Part shown: in pieces, positions 20,878 through 29,581 of the stretch
Position numbering within the stretch: position 1 is the first letter of the stretch
Layout of the letters: every line of letters begins with the position of its first letter
Assembly: GCA_027577415.1 (NCBI GenBank)
Contig: JANBQS010000056.1
Span: 1-43,454 of the forward strand
Direction of reading: 5' to 3'
Length of the DNA: 43,454 bases
Origin: Coemansia sp. RSA 922
Lineage: Eukaryota > Kickxellomycota > Kickxellomycetes > Kickxellales > Kickxellaceae
Program-made: the position numbers and the translations under genes
The notes under the pieces: generated by a model
Databases searched by the model: none
What the model was told of the DNA's origin: nothing
Seen by the model: the letters and a program-made list of their open reading frames with translations, nothing else

Positions 20878-21430
20878 TTGCTTGCTGCCTGCTACCGCTG
20901 CCACATGCATGGTTCGGCTGTCCATATAACCACATTAGGAACGGAGTCCGAAAGAACCAATGGCAAAGCAAAAAAGAAAGGCGATTTCGGCAACAAACTT
21001 TTTCAATCTCATAGTCAACGTGGCGTTGGGCTAGTAGAGGCTGAGGAGGCGCCGCCTCCTTTGAGTACCTTCACAGTCACTGCATTTCTGTACTTTGCTA
21101 ACAAAAGTGTTGAGACGACCTCTGCCCTCAGTCACAAATTCTGGAATGAGACATACCCTGCACCTGACAACAGACGTTGCGCCTTCTATACCTTCACTCT
21201 GAAGGAGAAATTCGGCTGTGCCTTTTGCTGGCAGAACTAGGATGATATCGCTACTACCAGTCTACCAATAGACATTTTGAAAGCCTTGAATGGACGCGGT
21301 TCGCAGTACCCACAAATCGGTACTATTAGGCAGAGGGATTTTAAGGTGAGATGCCGTCAGTATGAGTGCAGGATCCAAATAGAGCACTCAGAGGAGCTGG
21401 TTGTTTTGGCTCATGGTGCTGTTATTGTTG
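20878..21430 (+). pseudogene. Decayed coding sequence of unknown origin
   Basis: One frame reads as protein-like sequence from about 21050 through a TAG at 21238-21240 and on to a TGA at about 21450. Examples are KFWNETYPAPDNRRCAFYTF, LKEKFGCAFCWQN, and after the stop DFKVRCRQYECRIQIEHSEE and VVLAHGAVIVAHK. Codon use and residue mix are better than expected for random intergenic DNA. The premature stop and lack of a clear start argue for a remnant, perhaps of a mobile element. No motif allowed a family call. A further frame at 21401-21718 may be another piece. Confidence 0.35.
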
Positions 21431-21767
21431 CGCACAAGTGACGCCTTCTCACCCTTCCCCAAAAATGTGAACCGCCTCACACTTCAATGCCCCATTGGGT
21501 TTGGCGCCGCCACACGGAATAGGGGAGCAAGTACTAGCACTAGTACAACTGACCGCTATCCCAAGATAGAGGCGCAGGCATCCGGCACTCTGTCGCCTAT
21601 AAAGCGGCGGTCCTACCTCTGTCACAAAAAGCCTTGCTCACTTGACTCGATATCCTTCGCACTCGTACCTGCTTTTATATCTTTTATTTTCTGTCCAGAG
21701 ACTACGCTGATCTCCTAGTTGTCCAGAACCCGCTGCTCCCTGACCTAGTCTGTGCTCACTCGCTCCG
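21431..21767. other. Spacer before the Cys-rich micro-ORF
   Basis: No confident gene. A plus-strand frame (21401-21718) reads Thr/Ser-rich and then basic. It could be decayed coding sequence, or the upstream region of the micro-ORF. A TTTTATAT element at about 21673 might serve as a TATA box. Confidence 0.3.
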
Positions 21768-21863
21768 ATGTATATGCTGCACCAGTCTCAGTCCCAGTCT
21801 CCGCTTCGCCTCTACGACTGCGATCGTGAGTGCACTTGTCCGCTATGCAAGGGTGGCAACTGA
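21768..21863 (+). CDS. 31-aa Cys-rich microprotein, copy 1
   Basis: ATG to TGA, 31 residues: a Gln/Ser-rich first half and a Cys cluster DCDRECTCPLCKGGN at the C-terminus (Cys18, 22, 24, 27). The core DRECTCxLCK recurs in a second 31-codon ORF at 43342-43437. Across the ten core codons the two copies differ at five. Four of these differences are synonymous (Asp, Arg, Cys, Leu third positions) and one changes Pro to Ala, a pattern expected of selection on protein. The CxCxxC arrangement would suit binding of a soft metal (Cu(I), Zn, Cd) in the manner of a minimal metallothionein, but the family was not recognised and function is inference. An AATAAA follows at 21965-21970. It could also be the last exon of a longer gene whose upstream exons were not found, or a decayed relative of the copy at the window end. 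Confidence 0.45.
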   Translation: MYMLHQSQSQSPLRLYDCDRECTCPLCKGGN

Positions 21864-21964
21864 TAGGCAATAGCTCACAAAGCAGCACAGCTCTCCCTTG
21901 CGAGCAATCAAAAATAGGATGGCGACATCCGTCATTCTCACAGTGTTCATAGTCATTAACATAG

Positions 21965-21970
21965 AATAAA
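21965..21970 (+). terminator. Polyadenylation signal candidate
   Basis: AATAAA 102 bp past the stop codon of the Cys-rich micro-ORF, on the same strand. Supports, but does not prove, that a transcript ends here. Confidence 0.35.
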
Positions 21971-22122
21971 CAGCATCATTATTATCCTCAGATATGACCA
22001 CTACCGAGTTAGACATGTACAAATAGTAGTCTCTATATCATATCTAGAATCCTTGCATAATAAGATCAGCAGAATACTAGTTACCAATCACAGCAGAAAT
22101 AAATTATTGATTAGAAATGTGG

Positions 22123-23145
22123 CTATTCTGTAAGACTCTTGCCAGTCCGATCGCTAGCCCTGCGAGACACTAGCGACCGCGCTTCCTCGCTACAAGGCGA
22201 GCTTCTAATGCTTGGCACAGCGTTGAATGGGTCGAACGCTGTGGCTGGAGGAGCAGCAATTGCGCTTTCGCGTGCAGCAGCAATTGCCGCATCGCCCGAG
22301 GATCTAGCAGCGGCATAGCTGCGCATAAGCTGGCTCTCTGGTGGTTCCAAGTCATATCCCGGTATCGTTGGTGTGCGCTGCAGCCGAGCAAACTTTGCTT
22401 GCGAGATGGACGGGAATGGAATTAACGGCGGTCTCTCCAAGTTGGCGGGGGGAAGATTAAGCGTAACAGTCTGAAATGTTGTAGGAGCTGGGTCCAGGCG
22501 GCCTGAAAAATACGAAAGAAGCGGATAGGCATCAGCAGTCTTCTCTTGGCGATACGGAGTTGATCCATTTGTGGCTGCTAGCGAAGGGTCGCTCTCGGGT
22601 GGACGGTCGACAATATCCATAGACAGCTCTGTACCTGCCTCACCGGGACTTGGCATTGTGGGCGTAGCAAAAAAGGCGGAGTGCGTCTTACGTTCCCTGG
22701 ACGTGCCCCACGCAAAGACCCTAGAGTGGCCATGGTCACCAATGCTCGAATCCAACCTTCCAGCCTCAGACGGTGACCCCGGCGAAGGCGGCTGCATCAA
22801 TGGAACACTGGAGAGCTCACTAGCAAGATCAGCGGTGTCCTTTAAGTATGTGGCCCTCTCACGGCGCCTCTTCTTTAGCTGCGTGAAGAGTAGTATGCCC
22901 AATAGGACAAGCAAAACAAGTACCATGGCGCCCAGAGAACCGCCAATGACTGGGCGCTTGTTGTCGGTTGGCTTCTGGTAGTGCGGGTCTATATCGCAGC
23001 CCCAACTACACGAGCTGCCTGATGCCAACAAAACTAGTATCTCACCGTCATTACAAGTCAACATGGCGGGAGGGCATGTCGGCAGTACTGACCCCGACGT
23101 GCTGGTACTGCTGGTATATGTTTCTTCGAAAGGCAAAGAAGACAT
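22123..23145 (-). CDS. Single-pass membrane protein with small Cys ectodomain, A
   Basis: 340 aa from the ATG at 23145. A short N-terminal part (about 1-68) holds four cysteines, as C-x6-C-x14-C-x3-C within CPPAMLTC...CSWGC. It is followed by one hydrophobic segment (about 70-93, GSLGAMVLVLLVLLGILLF) and a basic stop-transfer KKRRRER, then a long Ser/Pro/Ala-rich tail with no recognised domain. This predicts N-terminus outside and tail in the cytosol. The frame stays open upstream and encodes RLLAALAALA just before the ATG, which resembles a signal peptide. A TTTCTATTTTGGCAG at about 23220 looks like a 3' splice site, so a first exon with the true start may exist but was not found. It lies 395 bp downstream of protein B on the same strand and resembles it in layout. 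Possible roles are wall sensing or wall anchoring; this is inference. Confidence 0.65.
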   Translation of the reverse strand: MSSLPFEETYTSSTSTSGSVLPTCPPAMLTCNDGEILVLLASGSSCSWGCDIDPHYQKPTDNKRPVIGGSLGAMVLVLLVLLGILLFTQLKKRRRERATYLKDTADLASELSSVPLMQPPSPGSPSEAGRLDSSIGDHGHSRVFAWGTSRERKTHSAFFATPTMPSPGEAGTELSMDIVDRPPESDPSLAATNGSTPYRQEKTADAYPLLSYFSGRLDPAPTTFQTVTLNLPPANLERPPLIPFPSISQAKFARLQRTPTIPGYDLEPPESQLMRSYAAARSSGDAAIAAARESAIAAPPATAFDPFNAVPSIRSSPCSEEARSLVSRRASDRTGKSLTE

Positions 23146-23540
23146 GGCGAGGGCGGCGAGGGCGGCGAGGAGGCGTTGCGGCTGTCTCTGATGAAAGCGA
23201 GGATGTGTATGTTCCACTATCTGCCAAAATAGAAAGAATAAAAATGGAGTAGAAAAAAAAACCAACTTGTGTGTAGCGCAAAGGAGAAGAGGCACGCGCG
23301 GATAGCAGATGAATGTCAAGTGTGCAGCAGACGCATCACCACCATTGTCTAATTTGCATAAGGAAACATCATCAATCAAGGCGCTATCTCGATATCAGCA
23401 TGTGTACCGAGCGAGCGTAAAATACATAAGAACAGATTCATAAACGTAATAAAGTTATTAGAAAAACAGCGAGTGGGGTTGTTGGTAGCGGCAGCGGCGG
23501 CGGCAAAGAACTGAGACAAAGACGTCTACCAGGGTTCGCT
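23146..23540. other. Spacer between membrane-protein genes B and A
   Basis: This holds a (GGCGAGGGC)-type GC repeat next to the start of A (about 23146-23170), a likely leader intron end at about 23220 (minus strand), and AT-rich sequence at 23400-23470. It should contain the 3' end of B and the promoter of A. Confidence 0.4.
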
Positions 23541-25061
23541 TTAGGGCTTGGGGTTTGTGTGGGCGACATCAATATTGGCAGTCGCCTTGAGTACATCTGC
23601 AAAGAAGGAGTCATCGCCAGCAGTCTCGAATGTCAGTTCTGGGCCAAGTGGAGGTTGTTCTTCCAATGGCACCAAGCGAGGCTCTGTAATAGTAGGCTGG
23701 TTTGGCGTAAGGGGATTAGTTTCGTTATCGTTATCGTTATCATCTTCCGTCTCAGCATCGCTTTCATATTCGCTATCGTATTCACTGCTGTACTCGCTTT
23801 CGTACTCGCTTTCGACGTCGGCATCGGGTTCAGCATCGCGTTCGACATTAGGCGCAGCTCTGTCTTCGACGTCACTCTCTACTTCGCTTTCAATATCGCT
23901 CTCAACATCCCTTGCGTCTTCGGCTTCTTCTTCAGCTTCTTTTCCTTCCTCATCGCCGCTATCGCTGTCCCAGCCGTTGGACTCGACACGCAGCGGTGAG
24001 CTGAACGATGGCGGCTCTAGCTTCTGGCTAGACTCCAGGGCGCGAATCATCAGCGGTCGGCCTACTTGGACAATTCGAGGCATCTGAGTCGTCATCAGCG
24101 TCGACGCCTGAGAGATATTGGACACGTCCGGCGTGTCAGGTGTAAGCGGAGTAGCTGGAGAGTTTGGGTCAAAGTTCGAGACAGAGTCAGAGTCCGTATC
24201 AGAGTCCGTATCCGAACCAATGTCGCCATTAGTCGATCGAGAGGCGCGGATATTGGCAGTATTCACTTCCAGCCCCCCGCCAGAAACCGAAGAGGATATA
24301 CTGTTGTCGAGAACCACCAGTTGGGGCTTTTGCTTGACGTTAACAACGTTAGGGGCGGCCCATTGACGAGCATCATCAGTCGGAGCTGTTACTGGGTAGA
24401 GTCGAGTCTCGCGGAATACGGGCTCATGAGCGCCGTTGTACAACTTTGTCTCGCGGCTGCCATGCATAAACTCGGCAGAGTTTTCCTGCGAGAAGATAAC
24501 CGGGACGGATGTGTGTGCGTGAGGGCTTCCGGGAGTCTGGAAGGCAGAGTCGCGCCACTTACTTACACTGTAGGTCGACGAATATGCACCAGGGGACCTG
24601 GGACTGGTTCCAAAGCTGTCGTCGCCCAAGTTGTTGTAGCCAGACATGTACTTTGCGTCTTGGTGCTGGGCATCTACAGCCCGGCCCGTCCTGTTGCGGC
24701 GGATGATGTAGTAAAGGATACCAAAGCCAATGGCAATTGCCGAGAGCACGGACCCTAAAACCGCAGGCAAGACCACCGACTTTTTCGACGATGTGTCCGA
24801 GCCGTCGTCATCGCCACCGCCACCGCCACCAGGAGGGCGGGTAGAGCATATGTAGTGCGCACACTTTAAGCTGGTTTGGGCTACATAGTACGACGTTTGG
24901 CCAGAGGGACAAGCAACGAGTGGAGGGTCGGGAGAGCATCCGTCCTGGGGGTCGCCAATAGATGACGTAGCGGCGGCAGCGGGAGCGGCACTTACAGAGA
25001 GTACTAGCATAAGCAAAGTCACGAGTAGTGCAAGTAGCCGTCGAGAACCAGCAAGCATCAT
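23541..25061 (-). CDS. Single-pass membrane protein with small Cys ectodomain, B
   Basis: 506 aa. A clear signal peptide (MMLAGSRRLLALLVTLLMLV, then SVSAAPA with cleavage near residue 26) is followed by a short ectodomain with C-x8-C-x15-C-x4-C (CSPDPPLVAC...CAHYIC). Next come a Gly/Asp linker, one membrane helix (about 95-120, ending YYII) and a basic RRNR. The cytosolic tail is long and disordered. It contains DTDSDTDSDS and, near 375-450, an acidic run built from repeated ESEY/DSEY units. This is a type I topology. The Cys pattern, the PP before the second Cys, and the helix-plus-basic anchor are shared with protein A downstream, suggesting an old tandem duplication. The acidic tail may bind a basic partner or be phosphorylated; no enzyme domain is present. 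Confidence 0.8.
   Translation of the reverse strand: MMLAGSRRLLALLVTLLMLVLSVSAAPAAAATSSIGDPQDGCSPDPPLVACPSGQTSYYVAQTSLKCAHYICSTRPPGGGGGGDDDGSDTSSKKSVVLPAVLGSVLSAIAIGFGILYYIIRRNRTGRAVDAQHQDAKYMSGYNNLGDDSFGTSPRSPGAYSSTYSVSKWRDSAFQTPGSPHAHTSVPVIFSQENSAEFMHGSRETKLYNGAHEPVFRETRLYPVTAPTDDARQWAAPNVVNVKQKPQLVVLDNSISSSVSGGGLEVNTANIRASRSTNGDIGSDTDSDTDSDSVSNFDPNSPATPLTPDTPDVSNISQASTLMTTQMPRIVQVGRPLMIRALESSQKLEPPSFSSPLRVESNGWDSDSGDEEGKEAEEEAEDARDVESDIESEVESDVEDRAAPNVERDAEPDADVESEYESEYSSEYDSEYESDAETEDDNDNDNETNPLTPNQPTITEPRLVPLEEQPPLGPELTFETAGDDSFFADVLKATANIDVAHTNPKP
23740..23960 (-). repeat. Imperfect repeats coding for the acidic ESEY tail
   Basis: On the plus strand these appear as many copies of TCGCT-, TCGTA- and TTCGTA-like hexamers, together with (CGTTAT)3 near 23723. 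They encode runs such as ESEYESEYSSEYDSEYES, and Asp/Asn alternation. The repetition also opens long meaningless frames on the other strand. Confidence 0.7.
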
Positions 25062-26332
25062 TAGTATTGCGCTGTGGTGGTAGATAGGGGAAAAAAAAGG
25101 GAAAAGCAGGAGGAAAAGTGTATAGGCGAGAGAGGGGCAGAAAAGGTCGTGTGGCGGTCGGTTTATAACAGAGTAGGATAATCAGGGAGCGAGTACGTAA
25201 GCGAGGAGTGAAAAGTCAGAAAAGGTTTTCTGTTACGGCAAGACAAAGACAAGGAGAAAAATAGAAAGAGTAAGTAAAAAAGGACCACTAATATCGAGAA
25301 ACACAGAGAAAGAAGGGCCTGCTCATTGCAGCCAGCCTTCTCTTTGTGGGCCACTCTGTACCGGTTTTGTAGGTGGAAAGGGGCAATCAAAGTGAGTGTC
25401 CCCACTTCCCCGCATGGTAAGCGAAATAAGCTTGGCTTCATCGCGGTCCGGCCAGCCCACGGGCCAAGCGGTAGCTATCAACAATGGTCAATATTCGAGC
25501 AAAGGGCGCCAACAATGAAATAGGTTCCAGCGATCCGCCTAGCGCAGACGAAATGAACCAGCGCTGCATTCAATCGCGTTCAATATGTCTATAAATACAC
25601 TCGGTTATAACTACAAAGCTTTGTGGTATAAATAGCACAGCTGCTCTACCTGGTCTCCTCAGAGGCGTGGTCTTGGTCCCCGAGCGCCCACCAGTAACGG
25701 CGCATGTGGCACGTTGCACAGAGCATGCCTCTGAGAAACAAGGCGATTGCCGTTCGGATTCCCGCACAGATAGGTAGCAAACACTGGCGGCTGAACCGAA
25801 TCTAGGAGTCTGTTCTGGCATTTTGCCGGCGACCTTGACTAAATTAATACCAGCACGAGCTTGCACTCTAGCGCGGCACTCTATTGCCAGCTGATACTCA
25901 CGCGCCCTGTGTCACCTTGTTTTCGCTTGAGCTGGCTCTATTCAAGTTCTCTCATCATCAGTGTTGCATGACGCTGATTTGCTGGTAAAAATACCAGTTC
26001 CTCAGCCCAGTGATCACCAATGAAAGAAAGCATCGTCCGTGTCCATCCATCTTCCCAAAAATAAACACCCTCACTCTCGCTCCCTCAACGCACGCACGTA
26101 CGCATGCAGACATGCATGCAAGCGGCTCTTCAGCTCACCCCCAACTCGCGTGTCATAAGAGACAAGCAGAGTTTCTCTAAAAGCGCCCATCACTCCTTCT
26201 TCCTCCTGTTTCGTTTACTTTTATTTTTTTATTCTGCTATTTCGCGCGCGCGTGCTTGACCTGCTTTTGCCTATTATTTTGTTATTCTAGTCTGTTCTGG
26301 TGCCCGTTAACCCTGCTTTGCTGCAAAGTTCT
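25062..26332. other. Divergent promoter region of protein B and chitin synthase
   Basis: 1.27 kb with no convincing gene. On the minus strand TATAAAC lies at 25161-25167, about 100 bp before the start of B. Toward the chitin synthase there are C/T-rich tracts (26060-26260), a palindromic CATGCATG cluster at about 26110, and a long T-rich stretch just before the 5' leader. A 98-codon minus-strand frame (25570-25866) has no support. Confidence 0.45.
25161..25167 (-). promoter_or_regulatory. TATA box of membrane protein B
   Basis: The minus strand reads TATAAAC, 100 bp upstream of the ATG at 25061. The spacing is the same as that of the TATA box of acyltransferase 1. Confidence 0.45.
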
Positions 26333-29300
26333 ATGGACAACAACAAACGAAAGGGCGCTGCCGCCGGCGGTGGCGCTGGTGGCCGACCTGGCGAGTACGA
26401 AATGCTGGACCGCAACATGACTGGCGCGTACGCTGGTTCCACCGGCCAGCAGCCGCACTTTGCCAGCCACGCCCAGACCGGCGTGAGCCAGAGCGACCTG
26501 GACGTCCTCGAAACAACCGCTCCTGCCGAGCCCTACCAGTACGACATGTACTCTGGCTACCACACCCAGGGCGAGCCCTCTGCTCCCTACCCGGCCGACG
26601 CTGGCGTTGGCTACTTTCACCAAGGTAAGAAGGCGCCGCCAGTTGCCCGCAACTTCCGCGCATACATGCCCACGCAGTAGTGCAGGATGCTGTTTTTCTT
26701 GTATATATATTTGCCACAGCTGTACTGTATGGCGCCTCCCCTCCCTCCCTCTACCTCTGTCCACGCATTATACTAACTAGAATCCAACAAAACATTGAGT
26801 CTTGTTGTTTTATAGATGACCACTATGGCCAGCAGCAGGGTACTCAGTACCACCAGGACTACGCTGCCTCGTCTCCCTACATGGACCCCGGCTACGCGCA
26901 GCCTTACAAGCCCCTGCCGACGCCGCTGATGCCTGCTGCCTCTGGTATCAACCGCGAGGGTGCCATGTCCCCCTATGGCCTGTCGCTGCATGAGGCCCAA
27001 TCCATTCAGGGTACTCCGGTGACCTCTGACGATGGTATTATCGCCAAGGAGGCCACCTCTGCTCCCGTCAAAATCGACCCTCGCATTATGCCGCAAGCAG
27101 ATCCACTTGTTGCTAGCCTATACGACATGCAGCAGGCGCCGCCACCCAACGCCCGCAAGTTCAAGCGGTTCCAGTCGCAGCGCAACCGCAAGCTCCAAAA
27201 GGTTGTGTTGACTGCCGGTAACCTCGTTGTCGACTGCCCCGTGCCCAAGAGCGTTCTCCAGGCGGGCGAGTACCAGGAAGACCGCGAATTCACCCACATG
27301 CGCTACACTGCAGTCACTTGCGACCCCAACTACTTTGCCAATGAAAAGTACTCCCTACGCCCCGTTCTCCTGGAACGCAAGACTGAGCTGTTTATCGTGC
27401 TGACCATGTACAACGAGGATGAGGTTCTGTTCAACCGCACCTTTGCCGCCGTAGCTAAGAACATTGCCCACTTGTGCTCGCGCACAAACAGCCGTGTTTG
27501 GGGCAAAGACGCGTGGAAGAAGGTCGTCGTGTGCATTGTATCCGACGGTCGCGCCAAGATCGACGAGCGCGTGCTGGCTGTGCTAGGAGCCATTGGCGTT
27601 TACCAGGAGGGCGTGTCGCAAGAGGGCCTCAAGAACAAGGACGTCACCGCTCATTTGTACGAGTATACCACGCAGGTGTGCTTGGACGGTAACATGAACA
27701 TGATCGGTCCCAAGCAGAAAATGCCGCCCGTACAGGTTTTGTTCTGCCTAAAGGAGAAGAACGCCAAGAAGATCAACTCGCACCGCTGGTTCTTTAACGC
27801 CTTCTCCCCGGTTATCAACCCCAACATTTGCGTGCTGATCGACGTCGGTACCAAGCCCACCGGTACCTCGATCTACCACTTGTGGAAGTCCTTTGACCGC
27901 GACGAGCGCGTTGCCGGCGCCTGCGGTGAGATTGCTGCTGACTTGGGCAAGGGCTGTAAGAGCGTGCTCATGAACCCCCTGGTCGCTGCTCAGAACTTTG
28001 AGTACAAGATCTCCAACATTCTCGACAAGCCGCTTGAGTCGGTCTTTGGCTACATTTCTGTGCTTCCAGGCGCGTTCTCTGCCTACCGCTACTCGGCGCT
28101 CCAAAACACCTCCGAGACGGTGGGACCCCTGGCGTCGTATTTTAAGGGCGAGCTAATGCACACTGACGGCTCCGACAGCAGTATTTTCGAGGCCAACATG
28201 TACCTGGCCGAGGATCGTATCTTGTGCTTTGAGCTGGTGGCCAAGCGCAACTGCAACTTTGTGCTGCGCTACGTCAAGAAGGCCAAGGCTGTCACTGATG
28301 TGCCTGACACTCTCAGCGAGTTGATTTCGCAGCGTCGCCGCTGGCTCAATGGGTCCTTCTTTGCGGCGTTCTACGCTATAGTGCATTGGTGGCGCATGTT
28401 CGGCACATCGCACAGCCTGTACCGGCGCGTTATGCTGACTATTGAGTTTATCTACCAGACGATAAGCATGATCTTTTCGTGGTTTGCGCTGGCCAACTTT
28501 TACTTGGCATACTTTTTCCTCGAGCAGAATCTCAAGTCCATCCACGACAACCGAAAGCTGCCAGAGACCGACAGTCATCGTCACATCAGCATCAATGCGG
28601 ACCCGTTCCATGGCGCTGGGTACTACGTGATGGAGGTCTTCCGCGAGCTCTACATCTTGGCGCTGATTATGCAGTTTGTGCTGTCGCTAGGCAACCGGCC
28701 ACAGGGGACAAAGTTCATCTACCGCCTCTCCGTCGCCCTGTTCACTATCATCATGATCCTCATCACATACGTGGCCATGTACGGCGTGATCTACACTGCC
28801 GTCCACACGGATTACGACCGGGGCGTAAAGTCCCTGCTCGAGGAGGAAAAGTTCCGCGACATTGTCATATCGATGGCGTCCACGTACGGACTGTACTTTA
28901 TCGCCTCGTTCTTGTACTTTGAGCCCTGGCACATGTTCACCTCGTTCGTCCAGTATACGCTGTGGCTGCCGTCGTCCATCAACATCCTGATGGTGTACGC
29001 CTTCTGCAACACGCACGACGTGTCTTGGGGCACCAAGGGCGACACGGTGATAGTCAGCGAGCATGGCCATGCCAAGGTCGTGGAGAAGGACGGTGTGGAG
29101 GAGGCCCACATAGCAATCAACAACAACGCCGAGGACATTGAGAAGAGCTACGATGAGTTCATCACCATGCTCAGGGAGCCAAAGGAGGCTAAGAGCAACA
29201 AGCGCGACGCCAAGACCAAGCGCGAGGATGACAACAAGGTCTTCCGCACTGCCCTCGTTCTTTCGTGGATGTGCACCAACGCCATCCTAGTCATGGTCAT

Positions 29301-29457
29301 TTCATCCGATTGGTTTGCCGAGGCTACCACCAAGAGCGATCCCACCGGCTCTCACAACTACTATCTGACCTTTATCTTCTGGTCTGTCGCAGTTCTGGCG
29401 GCATTTAGGTTTATCGGAAGTATGTGGTATCGCATTCGGTTCATGTTCCACGACTAG
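26333..29457 (+). CDS. Chitin synthase, division I (class I-III type), two exons
   Basis: Exon 1 is 26333-26624 and exon 2 is 26816-29457. The 191-nt intron has GTAAGA, a perfect TACTAAC branch point (26771-26777) and TTATAG. The product is 977 aa. The N-terminal ~180 residues are Gly/Gln/Tyr/Pro-rich and disordered. The glycosyltransferase-2 core follows (ELFIVLTMYNEDEVLFNRTF), with the catalytic ILPGAFSAYRY-like ISVLPGAFSAYRY, EDRIL (563-567) and QRRRW (603-607), the processivity motif. About seven membrane helices occupy the C-terminal third (from about 640). There is no myosin or cytochrome-b5 domain, so it is not a division II enzyme. It polymerises UDP-GlcNAc into chitin at the plasma membrane. 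A cytosolic loop near 850-890 is Lys-rich and could be a control site. Intron retention would stop after 18 extra codons. Confidence 0.95.
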
Positions 29458-29581
29458 CATTTCTGATTTTTTTTTTATCAAATATCCAGATCCAGATCAA
29501 GCATACAACCAAAACGCTGATGAGCACATGGCTCGAGTTCATTTACATATCTCTCACCAACTCTTGTAATTTTACGCATTT

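Noticed and set aside
24066..24758. 230-codon plus-strand frame opposite membrane protein B
   Set aside because: It is an Arg/Val repeat produced by the acidic-tail codon repeats on the coding strand and by GC bias.
25570..25866. 98-codon minus-strand frame in the chitin synthase upstream region
   Set aside because: No domain, poor composition and no splice or promoter support.
26300..26680. Stand-alone small gene at the chitin synthase 5' end
   Set aside because: It is exon 1 read through into the intron. The donor, TACTAAC branch point and acceptor join it in frame with the synthase core.
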